A stretch of DNA of 64,000 nucleotides from Haemaphysalis longicornis (GCA_013339765.2 JABSTR010001229.1:310001-374000), one strand, 5' to 3'; shown: positions 10,460 through 20,791, numbered from the stretch's first letter. The notes: a model not told the origin generated them from the letters alone. Made by a program: numbers and translations.

Positions 10460-10686
10460 TCATACCACAAGCTGCATGCAGCACTGTGGAGGCTACATTG
10501 TTGTCAATGGAGCGCCCACTGAGGGGTGCCTAATTCACCGTGAAGGGGGTTTTGAAAGGACCTTTCAGTCTCCCCTCCCCGGCAGGGCGAACCGCAAAGC
10601 CCCGGCGCCTATTCTCGCTTTCCTTCGAGGAGGCTACTGACAACAATGTACCCTCCGCAATGCTGCATGCAGCTTGTGGTATGGTT
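10460..10686. repeat. inverted repeat with about 48 bp arms
   Basis: The left arm (about 10460-10507) reads CATACCACAAGCTGCATGCAG, CACTGTGGAGG and CTACATTGTTGTCA. The right arm (about 10638-10686) is its near-perfect reverse complement. The 130 bp spacer contains CCCCTCCCC. It could fold into a long hairpin or be a MITE. No flanking duplication is obvious. Confidence 0.7.
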
Positions 10687-10859
10687 CGCTGGGGTTAGTT
10701 TGTTTACCTGCATTGTGTTTGTTTCCCCGCCGGCCGAGCTGAGTTAGGCGCGAGGGACGTAAGGAGAAACCGCGGAGGCTTTTGTTATTCGCCGCGCTTT
10801 TGTGTCCACCCGACGAGCGGGCCCGGAGACGACGCATACCAACGCGTCGGCCACTCCAT

Positions 10860-11240
10860 AATAGCTGAAAGCGACGTCAGCTTTCGAAGAAGGATTTCCC
10901 TACGAGAATCCCCGAAGCGGACGGGAGCTGAGGGTCGGTCAAGGGGTCAAACCTTGGTCACCAGCATGCAGACGTTCAGTCTAGGACAGTTGTACTGCTC
11001 AAAGTTACTGGGCGAAGTTTCCGTTCGTCACCCTTCCCCACCCCGGAGCAGTGGGAGACTGAGCTGACCAGCCCGGACCCGGCCCGCCAGAGGGCCTTGG
11101 TTTCTCGGGCCATTTAAAGTCCCTAAAGGGGCCATTGAGTCGGCCCGGTCAAGAGGCATCCTGGACTAGGGACGCTTCACCACCACCCTTTTCCCTTTCC
11201 ATTTTGCTCCAATAAACGTTTACTATACTACTACTACGCA
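10860..11240 (+). mobile_element. non-LTR retrotransposon 3' end (5'-truncated)
   Basis: The segment runs through ACCCGGCCCGCCAGAGGGCC, then AGTCGGCCCGGTCAAGAGGC, CACCACCACCC and CCAATAAACGTTTACTATAC, with a TACTACTAC tail. An AATAAA just before a short trinucleotide tail is typical of LINE 3' UTRs in ticks. No coding part is present, so the family is uncertain; an LTR fragment is an alternative. Confidence 0.4.
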
Positions 11241-11311
11241 TCTGAAACTGGCGACGCGGCGGCTTGTATGCATCAATAGGTAGGCGACCAAGCTTTGTTA
11301 GGCGCTCCACG

Positions 11312-11828
11312 TGTTAACAAAGGAAAAGAATTCTGGCGGCGCGGAGCACAAACATAGGCGTGCACGGTATGATAATAATTTAAGACCTAACACCCGAGAG
11401 CCGATTCCCGGAGTTGGGTCTGCTTTTAGTTGGTTCGTTTTCATTTCTGTTATATTTGTGTTTTGCGGAATGCCTTTGGGTTTCTGTATGAGTGAGAGAG
11501 GTGGGTCACGTGACTATTTTGAGCTTTGTCACGGTGGCCAATTAGTGGCCTAGTGTGGGCTAATAATGAGCCATCCTCACGTAAAACCGAGGTGTTTGAT
11601 GACGAGGGGGACGAACAGAGAGAGAACTATCAGAGGAAAGGATAGCGCGGCGAGCCCCGCTCGACGCGGGCCTTGCCCGACCTCTTGTTTTCGATCACGA
11701 GCCATGAGTTGTAAATACGTAATGTAAATAAAGTGTACATATTGTACATTTTGAGTTTTCTTGGAGTCTACCGTCGTCGGCTATGTGCCGTCGGCCAGCG
11801 AGTCGTCGTTTCATCGGATCACGACACA
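11312..11828 (+). repeat. possible solo LTR
   Basis: The segment starts TGTTAACAAAGG and ends CACGACACA, TG...CA boundaries. It contains a promoter-like middle and a poly(A) signal in 'GTAAATAAAGTGTAC' about 110 bases before the end. No target-site duplication is clear and no internal region follows. The boundaries are inferred. Confidence 0.3.
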
Positions 11829-12010
11829 TCGGCCGACCGATCCACCTTGATTTCGAAGTTTAACTCCATGGCTTGTAAGTTGCAGCTAATTTGTTAGGTA
11901 CGTAAATGGGAAATATGGGAGTAATAATAATAATAATAATAACCAGATTTACTCCGTAGGGACGAGGGAGATGATAAAACGATAGTCACATCTCTCAGTT
12001 TCATTTCGTT

Positions 12011-13203
12011 CACACTAAACTTTTTTACACCCTTTTTGGCCGAAAAGGGTGTAAAAATCTTGTTCCATGGCTAACACCCTTAAAAGGTGTTTTGACAAAA
12101 AAAGGGTGTACGGATGCAAAAAGGGTGTTGAGCTCAACGCCCTTGTTGAGCTCAACACCCTTAAAAAAGGGGTGTTGAGCATCCTCACACTCTTTTTTGA
12201 AGGTGACGGCATGCGCAGTGGTAATGTGAATCGGCGGAGCGCGCAGCATTCAATACACACAAGTTACAGTTAGAACACAAATGAATTGAGCAAGAAAACC
12301 AACGGGATGCAAGCGGTACAGGGAGTGCATACTTACTTAGTTGTCGTTGTTTGTGGTTATTACAGAGGAAAGAGAGTGAGGAAAAACCCATACTTGCGCA
12401 GCTTGCCATAGTGGTGCAAGGCTGGAGAAACAGCATAGCTGGGGGCCGACCTAGCTTGTTTCCCCCTTGGATCCCCCTGGCAATGGGGGGGGGGGAGGAC
12501 ACTGGAACATCCTTGTAAAATCCGGTTAAACTTGGCCTCACCCCTCAGCGGTCATCCTAGCTTAGCATGAACATTGCATAGCTTAGCAAACATAACAAAA
12601 CTTAGCAACACCGGAAGAAACTAGGTCGACCCCCAGCTCCGCTGTTTTTTTTAATTTTGAAACTGAACACCTATATCACACCGTTTCAACACCCTACAGA
12701 AAGCCAAGCGTGTTGCAGTCGGTAAACACCCCTTTTCGCCAAACGACTATAGTCTTTCTTTTAATTTTGAAGGTTCAAATTGGTGTTTCACGTGCCAAAG
12801 CCAAACTTGGGGCATGAGGTGCACCGCATATGGAAACGAGCGATCACTGCATACGAACAATTATTTTTTTGAGTTTTGAAAATTTCTTGCTAGTAGAGAA
12901 GTATATGAGGGGATGTCTTCTTCTTTACAGTGCTATTATGCATCCAGTGCTATTATTACAGTGCTATTATTACACAGTGCTATTATTATTTAATGAACAG
13001 CTGAACACCTTTTCCACACCCTTTCAACACCCTAAGAAAAACCAAGGGTGTTGAAGTTGATCAACAGCCTTTTTTCACACAAAAAGGGTGTAGAGCTAGG
13101 AAAAGGGGAGATTCAAGAAAAAGGGTGTAAAGGCCTCCCAACACCCTTTTCTCACTTTTGCTACACCCTTTTTGGCTAAAAGAGTGTAAAAAAGTTTAGT
13201 GTG
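12011..13203 (+). mobile_element. CACTA-like non-autonomous DNA element, copy 1 (1193 bp)
   Basis: The ends are inverted: CACACTAAACTTTTTTACAC on the left, GTTTAGTGTG on the right, both flanked by TT. The first 45 bases are themselves palindromic (ACACCCTTTTTGGCCGAAAAGGGTGT). About twenty ACACCC/GGGTGT units in both orientations crowd the outer 180 bp and the last 500 bp. Terminal CAC(AC)TA, a very short target duplication and dense subterminal repeats are the hallmark of the CACTA/EnSpm group. No transposase frame is seen. A longer copy lies at 56.0-57.8 kb with the same orientation and shared interior. The superfamily call is inference. Confidence 0.65.
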
Positions 13204-13734
13204 TTCACTTCAATTCACATTACCGCAAACGTGTGGCGGCAGATTATTCGCCGATCTCCTCATTGCTCTCTGAACTAATGATAAGCCAGCTCTCAAAAGC
13301 AAAAAAAAAAAATGATGAAAACACCCACAAAACAACCCCGAACGGTCACACCAAAAGTGAAATCCCATTGGGCAAATGAATTTGGCTCATTTTGATCCGT
13401 GCCACAGCAGGGGTCTGGTGATCATTTTCCATACTAAGTAAGATCTGCGTACACGTTTGCAGGGCAGTGTCTCGACTATTTTCTTGCCACATTTTTTCTA
13501 TGGGAAAGTTGCCGAGATTTTTTTGCCAGTGCAGTTTTATCTGAATTAGTTTTGGTCTGCGGATTAGGTTCATTTTGAAAAAAAAGACATCTCTATTGGG
13601 GATCAATGTGGGATTAAAAAAAAAAAACAGGCGAGGTTTGTTTGCTCCGTTTACAAGCAAGCCAGTACCGCTGTACACTGGCTTCATGCTCTGCTAGCTG
13701 CCGGCCTGCACTTCATCCGCAATCGGTGCTTGGG
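13204..13734. other. no supported feature
   Basis: AT-rich sequence with poly(A) runs. The minus-strand open frame of 113 codons has low-complexity composition and no recognised domain. Confidence 0.4.
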
Positions 13735-13947
13735 TCCGGGAAACGAACCCGCGCGAGGTCGCGGGTTCGTTTCCCGGCCGCGGCGGCTGCTTTTCTGATG
13801 GAGGCGAAAAGCAAAAACGCCCGTGGGTACGAGATTTCGGCGCACGCTAAAGATCCCCAGGTGGTCAAAATTAATCCGGAGCCCTCCACAACGGTGCGCC
13901 TCATCGCCTGCGCTGCGTCGGCGCGTTAAACCCTACAATCAAAGAAG
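13735..13947 (+). mobile_element. Ruka SINE whose head is replaced by an inverted B-box repeat
   Basis: The body and tail are intact: CTTTTCTGATGGAGGCGAAA through GTTAAACCCTACAATC. Instead of the usual A-box head, bases 13736-13778 form CCGGGAAACGAACCCGCG, CGAGGT, then CGCGGGTTCGTTTCCCGG, a perfect 18 bp stem on a 6-base loop. The right arm is the normal B-box region. The left arm looks like an inverted copy, as would arise by snap-back priming during reverse transcription. The A box is lost, so internal Pol III initiation is unlikely. Confidence 0.8.
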
Positions 13948-14555
13948 ATTATTCCAGGCTATAACACAGACCGGCGCAGCCGGGCGGTAAAAATAAAACA
14001 AATAAACAAACCCAATGCATGGTTCGCGGTAATATCAACGGGATTCCACTGTATTGGAGGGAGTAAAAAGTCGGTTACAGTGGCTTGCGATAAACTGGAT
14101 TGAAGTCAGGAAGTTTGTTTATTTCAGCAGCTAGGCCGCCCTTATTGGCAGACATTGCCCTGACACCCGTCACACAAACATCTCAAAGGCTACAGCACTC
14201 GCCATCACTGAAATTTATATGAAATGCAGGCACGCCACGTTATTCTTTCGCCCGCTGTTGTAAAATTCGTTCTATAACGCCCCAGGGCAGGCAAGTATGC
14301 ATACACAACTGGTGTAAAGCAGAGGGTGCTGCGCAAGAAACTTATTAGATCCTGGCACACGCTATAAAATGAATTGCGACAATTTTTTTCACGAAGACGC
14401 ATTGTGCCAATATCAAAAAAGAAAAGGGTTGTTTACAGCGCACTGAAATCCGCTTTCCCCCTGAGTTACTGTAGGGCTTGTGCCGCAACAGAAAATGTCC
14501 TATGTATGCCCATGCCACATTTGCTATAGCATACGCCTCCGCCTAACCTGCCCTG

Positions 14556-14786
14556 ATTGACTGATTGTGGGGTTTAACGCGCCGAAGCAACGCAGGCGAT
14601 GATCGAGGCGCGACGTAGTGGAGGACTCCGGATTAATTTTGACCACCTGGGGACTTCTAACGTGCGCCGAAATCTCGTACAGACGGGCGTTTTTGCTTTT
14701 CGCCTCCATCTGAAAAGCGGCGAACCCGCGACCTCGTGCCCAGCAGCGCAACGCCTTAGCCACTGGGCCACCGCGGCGGGTCCCGG
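14556..14786 (-). mobile_element. Ruka SINE with 13 bp target-site duplication
   Basis: A full-length minus-strand copy: tail CTGATTGTGGGGTTTAACGC, body, then the tRNA-like head ending in CCACCGCGGCGGG. The direct repeat CTAACCTGCCCTG flanks it (14543-14555 and 14787-14799), so this is a recent, clean insertion. It differs from consensus by a few bases, for example CATCTGAAAAGCGG, where a T is lost. Confidence 0.9.
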
Positions 14787-14799
14787 CTAACCTGCCCTG

Positions 14800-15440
14800 C
14801 CTCTGGGAAACAAGCAAAGGGTGGCACGTAGATTTGGTAACATTTTCTGGTACCTACATTTCCAGATCTCTCCGACTGCGGCTAGCACGGTTATCACCAA
14901 ATTTTGCTGCCATTGTGTTAGGAAATCGATAAATTTATACGTGTGAACCCATAAAAGCGAATCTGTGGAACGACGATGAAAAGAATGCCTGTCAGATGAA
15001 ATACGATATAAAAATTTGAACTCCGCTAAAGCCGCTGCACTTGAACCATCCTTCATGGCTGGAACAATGTCTTCTCTAAAAGAAAAAAAGAAAAAGAAAT
15101 CTGAGCTATCTAATTGAGGCAACACGAGGACGCTGTGTTTCTTCACTATAGTTATTCTTCTTCTTGCGTGGTTCAAACATTCGGAGAAAGAATTAACAAA
15201 TTTATTTATAAAAGGAGAGTGTGATCGCCCTGTGTGAAACATGTGGTATGCGCAGGAGAGAGAGATAGAGAAAATTCAAGGGGTCATTTTGGTTCTGTGA
15301 ACCTTATGATAAATGTCCTTCCTGCACATGAACTGCAAACGCAGCCCATGAACAAGCGATTTAGAGCTTCTACAGCGAGCGATTTAGAGCTATGACTTCG
15401 TGTAGCGCGAAAAACGTACAAACACGAAAAGAGGAGACGG
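14800..15440. other. no supported feature
   Basis: Minus-strand frames of up to 150 codons occur, but the predicted peptide is compositionally ordinary with no recognised motif. Confidence 0.3.
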
Positions 15441-16080
15441 GCGCACAAGCGCTAACTTATAACTGAGCTTTATTGACAATGGCACGAATTTAACCAAGTA
15501 TGCACGATATTCTTGTACACATCAACGAAAAGACCAGAAGCAAGGCATAGTGAAATTCACACACAAAATCGCACAAAGATGTGACGTCGAAAGAGGCAGC
15601 ACGAGGCATTGACCAAGGTGGAACCCATCCCCTTTTAGATCGCCAATCTCCTTGTCAGCTGGGGCCACTAACGGTGCGCTCACAGCCTCACGCAATGGTC
15701 ACCCAAGCGTACTATCTCAGCTGCCTCAATGATTTCCATCCTCCATGATGATTTCCCTTCTGATAGGCGTGCCAAGCAATGGCGGCGTAGCTCTCACAGA
15801 GGGGCGTACAACCGCAATCACGCCAGTGCATGCCCCATGTGGCCTTTGACCTTATGCACGTTGTGCTCGAGCAGCCGGTCGTTCAAGCAACGACATGTTT
15901 GCCTGACATATAGCTTTTCCCCACCCATGCCACGAACGGATTTTTGTGCTTCTTGTCACGCATCGGCTGCCGGGGAGCTGCGCGGTCATTTATTCGGCAC
16001 AGGATATATAGTCAATTTCCTTGGGGCGGAAAACGCAACATTCACCTCAGCCTTCTCAACCATCTTCTTCAGCCTGTGGG
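15440..16080 (-). pseudogene. Penelope-like element remnant with GIY-YIG domain
   Basis: On the minus strand, between about 15930 and 15860, the reading is GGEKLYVRQTCRCLNDRLLE, followed by HNVHKVKGHMGH and, frame-shifted, CGCTPLCESYAAIAW. 'Y(I/V)GQTGRCLNDRL.EH' is the GIY-YIG endonuclease signature at the C-terminus of Penelope-like retroelements. Here the G residues of GQTG are changed (RQTC), so catalytic activity is unlikely. The upstream segment RDKKHKNPFVAWVG fits the linker. The RT domain is not seen, so the copy is 5'-truncated and frame-shifted. Confidence 0.65.
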
Positions 16081-16418
16081 ATTTAGAGCTTTTACAGCAT
16101 GATAGAAATATGCTATGGAAATATCAAGTCTCTGGGATCAGCATGCAGTTTGGCTGGGCGTTGATCGCCTGTTATGCCTCTTCGTTCCACAGGTGTTACA
16201 ACGATAATTGGAACACTTCAAATTTTTTCCCTGAGCGAACCGCTGCTCGGTTCGCGCTCAAACTTCACACGAAGGTCGCATTTTGTAATCTATTTTGTTT
16301 GACTCCGGGACAATGACGGTACTTGCCTGTTTATTCGGAAAATAAATAAAAAGCGATTTTCGCCAATGGGAAAATGGCGGCCGATTTGGACGTGCGAACC
16401 AGTGCAATCTGATCTCGG

Positions 16419-16742
16419 AACGACGGCGCCACCTGGGGTATGCAGAGCGAAACGGATGATGGGGAATCACGCTAGGAAGGAGCCAAATGAGGTAGCAGAC
16501 GATTAGAAAATCTGTTTCGTCCCTAGTGTACGATGACCACAAATAGTTGCATAACAGCTGATACCAATCATAATAAAATATCCCAACGGTTCATCGTTGC
16601 CAATAAACGTTCGATTTGTTTCCTCACCTGCTTTCACATTTTCTGATCGTCGGCTACCCCATTTGGCTCCTTCCTGCCGTGGAAGGAGCGTGAATCCCCA
16701 TTGTCCGTTTCGCTCTGCATACACTGCAGGTGGCACCGTCGT
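16419..16742. repeat. fold-back inverted repeat (about 105-125 bp arms)
   Basis: The left arm (16419-16523) contains CGACGGCGCCACCTGGGGTA, TGCAGAGCGAAACGGATGAT, AAGGAGCCAAATGAGGTAGC and GATTAGAAAATCTG. The right arm (16615-16742) is its diverged reverse complement with a 20 bp insertion. A 90 bp AT-rich spacer separates them. It would fold into a long hairpin and could be a MITE or fold-back element. No coding capacity. Confidence 0.75.
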
Positions 16743-16797
16743 TCCAGTCTTAAAAACTTGTATTTTCCTGTACGGAAAGGTGTCCGGCAAGAAGACA

Positions 16798-17640
16798 GAA
16801 CATTTTCGCAAATATTTTCAGCTTGTCTGGAGGGTGTGTTCAGAAAGCTTGAGTGGAGGAAAGCAGGGTTACGAATAAATGGGAAATATCTGAGCCACCT
16901 AAGGTTTGCGGGTGACAGCCTTATTCAGCCAACTATAGTCGGAAATTACAGAACATGCTTTGTCAATTGTGCTCAGGAAGTTTGGTTGCAGGATTACAAG
17001 TAAACAGCAAAAAGTCAAAGGTTATGTTCAATAAGCATGCAAGGAGCGCGACTTCAAGGTGGGTAACCAAATCTATATATCTTGGGCAAGTCATAAGCGC
17101 TGGTCCCAATTATGAAAAGGAAATTACCAGCAGAATAAGTATGGGGTGGGCTGCTTTCGGTGGAAATTCTGATATCCTGAATAGTAACTTTCCTCTGTCA
17201 TTCAAAAAGATGGTACATACAACCAATGCGTTCTTCGGTAAAAACGTATGGGGCAGAAATTTGGTGTCTCATGAAGCGACTTGAAAAGAAACTTAGATCG
17301 GCCAAACGAGCTATGGAAAAAAGAATGATAGGGTTCACACTTAGGGATAATAAAACAGCTGCGTGGATTAAGGAGCAGACTCGTGTGGAAGACATTCTAG
17401 CTCAAATTAAGCGAAGAAAATGGGCATGGGCGGGTCACGTCATGCGCGTAAGGGACAACAGGTGAATCATCCGTTTAACGGAGCGGCTGCCAATACGGCC
17501 CAATAGTCCGTAAACGCAATAGGGGTCGGCCAAGGACTCTATGGAGAGATCTGGTACTCGACAGACGTGGCTGGAGAGCTTTGGGAGAAGTCTGTCTCCT
17601 GCAGTGAACACAACCAGGCTGATGATGATTATGATGAATA
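16798..17640 (+). pseudogene. RTE-type LINE 3' half, decayed
   Basis: In several frames the remnant gives NGKYLSHLRFAGDSLIQ (an (F/Y)ADD-box relative in which A-G-D replaces ADD), LQVNSKKSKVMFNKHA, YLGQVISAG, then RAMEKRMIGFTLRDNKTAAW and KWAWAGHVMRVRDNR. The order polymerase box C, 'K(T/S)K.M', 'YLG..I', then 'R..RW.GH..R..D' is that of RTE/BovB-like LINEs. A (TGATGA)-like tail occurs at 17620. Frameshifts and stops are frequent, and the 5' end is missing. Confidence 0.65.
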
Positions 17641-18760
17641 TGCACGTGTTTCGAAAAGAAAGAAACAACGCTGTTTACTCACACGGAAAATCTGTCGCCT
17701 GCATCAGACATCCCATGTCTTGACGTTGTCAGCAAGGTCCAAATGTGCGTCGGAAGATGGTCGAGAGCAACTGATGACCCAGCCGTTGCACGACGTCAAC
17801 TTCAGTGTCATTACTATAGGCGGTCGTGGGTCATTGCTGAAGCTTAGCCCCCCACCCCCCCACCCTAAAAAGAACAAAAAAAAAAAAAACAGCTGGGGGC
17901 GAGGCACGTGCGCCTGATCCCAGACGGCGGCAAACGCCCAGGAAGGATGGCTGCTCCGACTTGCCGGCCACGTAACTTCTGAGGCGCACGATACGACTGC
18001 GAGGTGCGCGCGTGGGAGCCAATAAAAAGCGCAAAACAGGCACGAGAGCGAAATCCCAGGAATGAAATCTGATAGCCCGACGCCACTGGTGTGGTACAAT
18101 CGAGGTGTCATGCATGACTGCAATAAGCATTGTTCGCATCGTTCGCGCCCCTGCACCCCCCCCCCCCCCCCCCTTCTTCACACACCCGTTGCGTACTACT
18201 CGATCTTGGTAGCGGCGACGCAAGCTCAACTTCTTAGAACGCTTTTGACGGTATCCAGTGTTGTTTATTTAACGTGGGAATGTTGCCCCAAGATACTTTT
18301 TTAATGACACCGGCCTTCGTGCGTGTGTACTCGAACCTCCTCAAGGTGATAATATTTCTTGTGCAATACGTATCGAACGTACACCTGAAGCCGGTTTCGC
18401 TGAAGTTTGGTGACTCATTTGCTATGCCTTGTGCGCAAAATGCCCGTCATGTTTTTGGCGGAGTGACCGCAGGTTATACAAGAAACAAAGCAAAATGCAC
18501 TCAGTGGCAATATTAGTCGTTTGGTAGTCAGTACGATGCGCATAAATATTATACAGAAAGGGGCCCCAAAACGCACGCACACACGTACGAACGCGCGTAT
18601 CTGCAATACACAGAGATGCATGCAGCGAGTACTTTTTCATGATCGTTGCTGGTTCGTGTGTGCCTCCCCGCACATGGGTGCACACACTAACAGAAGAAAT
18701 TAAAGAGAAGACAGCTTCTTAGCCTCGATTATAAATACACATGGTCAGAATGAGGCTGTA
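17641..18760. other. no supported gene; homopolymer tracts
   Basis: It contains C-rich and A-rich runs at about 17850-17890 and an 18-base C tract at about 18157-18174. Open frames here lack domain content. Confidence 0.35.
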
Positions 18761-18761
18761 G

Positions 18762-18915
18762 ATATATATATATGTATATATATAGATATATATATATATA
18801 TAGATATAGATCTAGTAGATATATAGTATACTATATATATATATATCTATATATATATATATATATATCTATATATATATATTATATGTATTATACTATA
18901 TACATATATACCCTT
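18762..18915. repeat. (TA)n-rich microsatellite
   Basis: About 150 bases of TATATA with occasional GATATA and TCTATA interruptions. Confidence 0.95.
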
Positions 18916-18949
18916 GATCGCTGAACAGAAAGTGTCTGACCGCTGCATC

Positions 18950-19403
18950 GTACCGGTACTCAACCTACGGGGCAGAAGAAACTGGCGGGCCTCACTAAGA
19001 GGGTTTCAACTTTAAATGAGAACGACTCATCAGCGGGCAATGGAGAGTCGGAAAATGATAGGCGTAACATTAAGGGACAAGAGGAGAGCGGAGTGGGTCA
19101 GAAGAGCAAACTGGTGTTTAAAGACATAGTTAGTAGAAATTAAGAAGAAGAAATGACGTGGGCAGGGCATGTAATGCGAAGGCAAGATAACCGCTGGTCA
19201 TTAAGGGTAACAGAGTGGATCCCTAGAGAAGGCAAGCGTTGCAGGGCGCGGCAGAAAGTTAGATGGGCAGATGAGATCAAGAAGTTTGCGGGGATAAATT
19301 GGCCACAGTTGGCACAGGACCGAGGTAATTGGAGAATAATGGGAGAGGCCTTTGCCCTGCAGTGGGCGTAGATAGGCTGGTGATGATGATGATGATGATG
19401 ATA
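18950..19403 (+). pseudogene. RTE-type LINE 3' end with (TGA)n tail
   Basis: The frame gives MESRKMIGVTLRDKRRAEW, TWAGHVMRRQDNRWSLRVTE, WIPREGKRCRARQKVRWADE and WPQLAQDRGNWRIMGEAFALQW, then a stop and (GATGAT)n. This is the C-terminal tail and 3' repeat of an RTE-like LINE. The minus-strand fragment at the window end (63.77-64.0 kb) is the same family and about 95 percent alike by eye over the shared part. It is 5'-truncated with frameshifts. Confidence 0.75.
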
Positions 19404-19410
19404 TATATAG

Positions 19411-19888
19411 GGTTTGTAAATGAGGGGCTCGTTAGGAAATACAGAAAGAAAAGACGGCAGTCTACAACGCCAAAGAAGGCATAGGGGAATGGTTAGACTA
19501 TTTTTTACCGTTAGTGACGTTACATTATTTTTTTAATTAATTACATGAGAAAGAAAGAAAGAAAAACACGCGCCCAGAGTGGGGACCGAACCCACGCCTT
19601 TCGATTAGACCTCGAATGCCTTACCAATTCGGCTATCTGGGCGACTGTGTTCTTCTTCACTTTCTGGGGTATTTTATATTTACTACAACTGTATTTGACG
19701 CTTGAGGGTGGTAGCCAGCGCCACTCAGACTACACGGGGAGAAGGGGACCTTCTTTTCAACCCCCGGGGCGTGACGCGAACGTCTACAGCCTGTCATAAG
19801 CGGGTAACTGGCGGGAAACCCTCTTATGCTACCTTGGCATCAAGGCTGCCAGAACCGAGGCCCTCGCTAAGCTTTCGCACGATAATAG
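19411..19888 (-). repeat. tRNA-like repeat unit, type A, copy 1
   Basis: A unit that begins TTTGTAAATGAGGGGCTCGT and ends GAGGCCCTCGCTAAGC. It has the same frame as the type-B units nearby (GAGGGGCTCGTT ... TTCTGGGGTATTT ... GGTGGTAGCCAGCGCCA ... GAGGCCCTCGCT) but a different central tRNA-like cassette at 19571-19643. Confidence 0.75.
19571..19643 (-). tRNA. tRNA-like Pol III cassette, type A (anticodon position TCT)
   Basis: The 73 bases fold as a tRNA: acceptor CGCCCAG pairs with CTGGGCG. The D-arm is AGCCGAATTGGTAAGGC. The anticodon stem TTCGA/TCGAA has a seven-base loop GGTCTAA, and the T-arm is GTGGG-TTCGGTC-CCCAC. The A box is TAGCCGAATTGG and the B box GGTTCGGTCCC. TTTTT lies six bases downstream on the minus strand, a Pol III terminator. 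Loop position 33 is G rather than the nearly universal U, so a role in translation is doubtful. It may be a tRNA-derived cassette. Copy 2 at 20049-20121 differs at three or more positions in the anticodon arm and T-stem. Confidence 0.5.
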
Positions 19889-20193
19889 GGTTTGGAAAGG
19901 AGGGGCTCGTTAGGAAATACAGAAAGAAATGCCGGCAGTGTACAACGCCAAAGAAGGCATAGGGGAATGGTTAGACTATTTTTTACCGTTAGTGACGTTA
20001 CATTATTTTTTAAATTAATTACATGAGAAAGAAAGAAAGAAAAACACGCGCCCAGAGTGGGGACCGAACCCATGCCTTTCCATTAGATCTCGAATGCCTT
20101 ACCAATTCGGCTATCTGGGCGACTGTGTTCTTCACTTTCTGGGGTGTTTTATATTTACTACAACTGTATCTGACGCTTGAGGGTGGTAGCCAG
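19889..20193 (-). repeat. tRNA-like repeat unit, type A, copy 2 (truncated)
   Basis: It repeats the first unit from GAGGGGCTCGTTAGG through GAGGGTGGTAGCCAG, then switches abruptly at about 20194 to the end of a type-B unit (AAGACAGAAATAAGGGTTGG). The switch point marks a rearrangement junction. Confidence 0.7.
20049..20121 (-). tRNA. tRNA-like Pol III cassette, type A, copy 2
   Basis: Same cloverleaf as 19571-19643. The anticodon arm is changed (TTCGA-GATCTAA-TGGAA), which breaks one stem pair, and the T-stem becomes ATGGG/CCCAC with a mismatch. A box, B box and downstream TTTTT are retained. Confidence 0.4.
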
Positions 20194-20738
20194 AAGACAG
20201 AAATAAGGGTTGGCAGTCAAGAAAACCTTATTTCTGTCTTATTTCAACGAGCCCCTCATTTCCTATTCTGATTCGCTACATGCATAGCGAGGGCCTCTGT
20301 TCTGGCAGTCTTGGTGCCATAGGGAGCTTAAGAGGGTTCAACGCTGGTCGACCACTCTCGACATGTCGTAGACACTCGAGTCACGGCCCGGGGGCTAAAA
20401 AGAAGGTCCCCTTCACCCCGAGAAGTCGGAGTCGCGCTGGCTACCACCCCCCCAGCACAGGAAAAAAAAATTACATTGACATAAATACCCCAGAAAGTGG
20501 AGGGGAAAAATAGCCCCGCCGGTAGCGTAGTGGTTATCGCACCAGACCGGTATTCTGGAGGTCGTGGGTTCGGATCCCACCTGGCGGGCATTTTTTCTCC
20601 ACTGTCTTTCGTTCCTAATTCTTTATCTGTTTCTATGACCTACTTTATCCTCCCCTTTGCTTTCCGAGGTTTTCTTGTCTGCCAACCCTTATTTCTGTCT
20701 TATTTCAACGAGCCCCTCATTTCCTATTCTGATTCGCT
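20194..20738 (+). repeat. tRNA-like repeat unit, type B, plus orientation
   Basis: It begins with a short palindromic joint (AATAAGGGTTGGCAG ... AACCTTATTTCTGTC). It then reads TCGCTACATGCATAGCGAGG, the TCGACCACTCTCGACATGTC block, the cassette at 20516-20587, and the end ACGAGCCCCTCATTTCCTAT just before a (TA)n run. It is the inverse of the two units that follow. Confidence 0.75.
20516..20587 (+). tRNA. tRNA-like Pol III cassette, type B (anticodon position GGT)
   Basis: The 72 bases fold as a tRNA: acceptor CCGCCGG pairs with CTGGCGG (one G-T). The D-arm is built on TAGCGTAGTGGTTATCGC, the anticodon stem CCAGA/TCTGG has loop CCGGTAT, and the T-arm is GTGGG-TTCGGAT-CCCAC. The A box TAGCGTAGTGG is perfect; the B box GGTTCGGATCC has one change. 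A TTTTTT terminator starts at 20591. Loop position 33 is C, not U, so decoding is unlikely. Three more copies follow. Confidence 0.5.
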
Positions 20739-20754
20739 ATATATATATATATAT

Positions 20755-20791
<37 letters not shown>
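20738..20791. repeat. (TA)n microsatellite
   Basis: A TA tract sits exactly at the junction between a plus-oriented and a minus-oriented type-B unit. Confidence 0.95.

Noticed and set aside
12011..13203. Interstitial telomere repeats
   Set aside because: ACACCC/GGGTGT units are dispersed in both orientations within a bounded element and do not form TTAGG or TTAGGG arrays.
9697..17860. An 8 kb hAT-type element from the 9697 terminus to the C-rich block at 17850
   Set aside because: The right side lacks a GCCACTG terminus and no 8 bp duplication matches.
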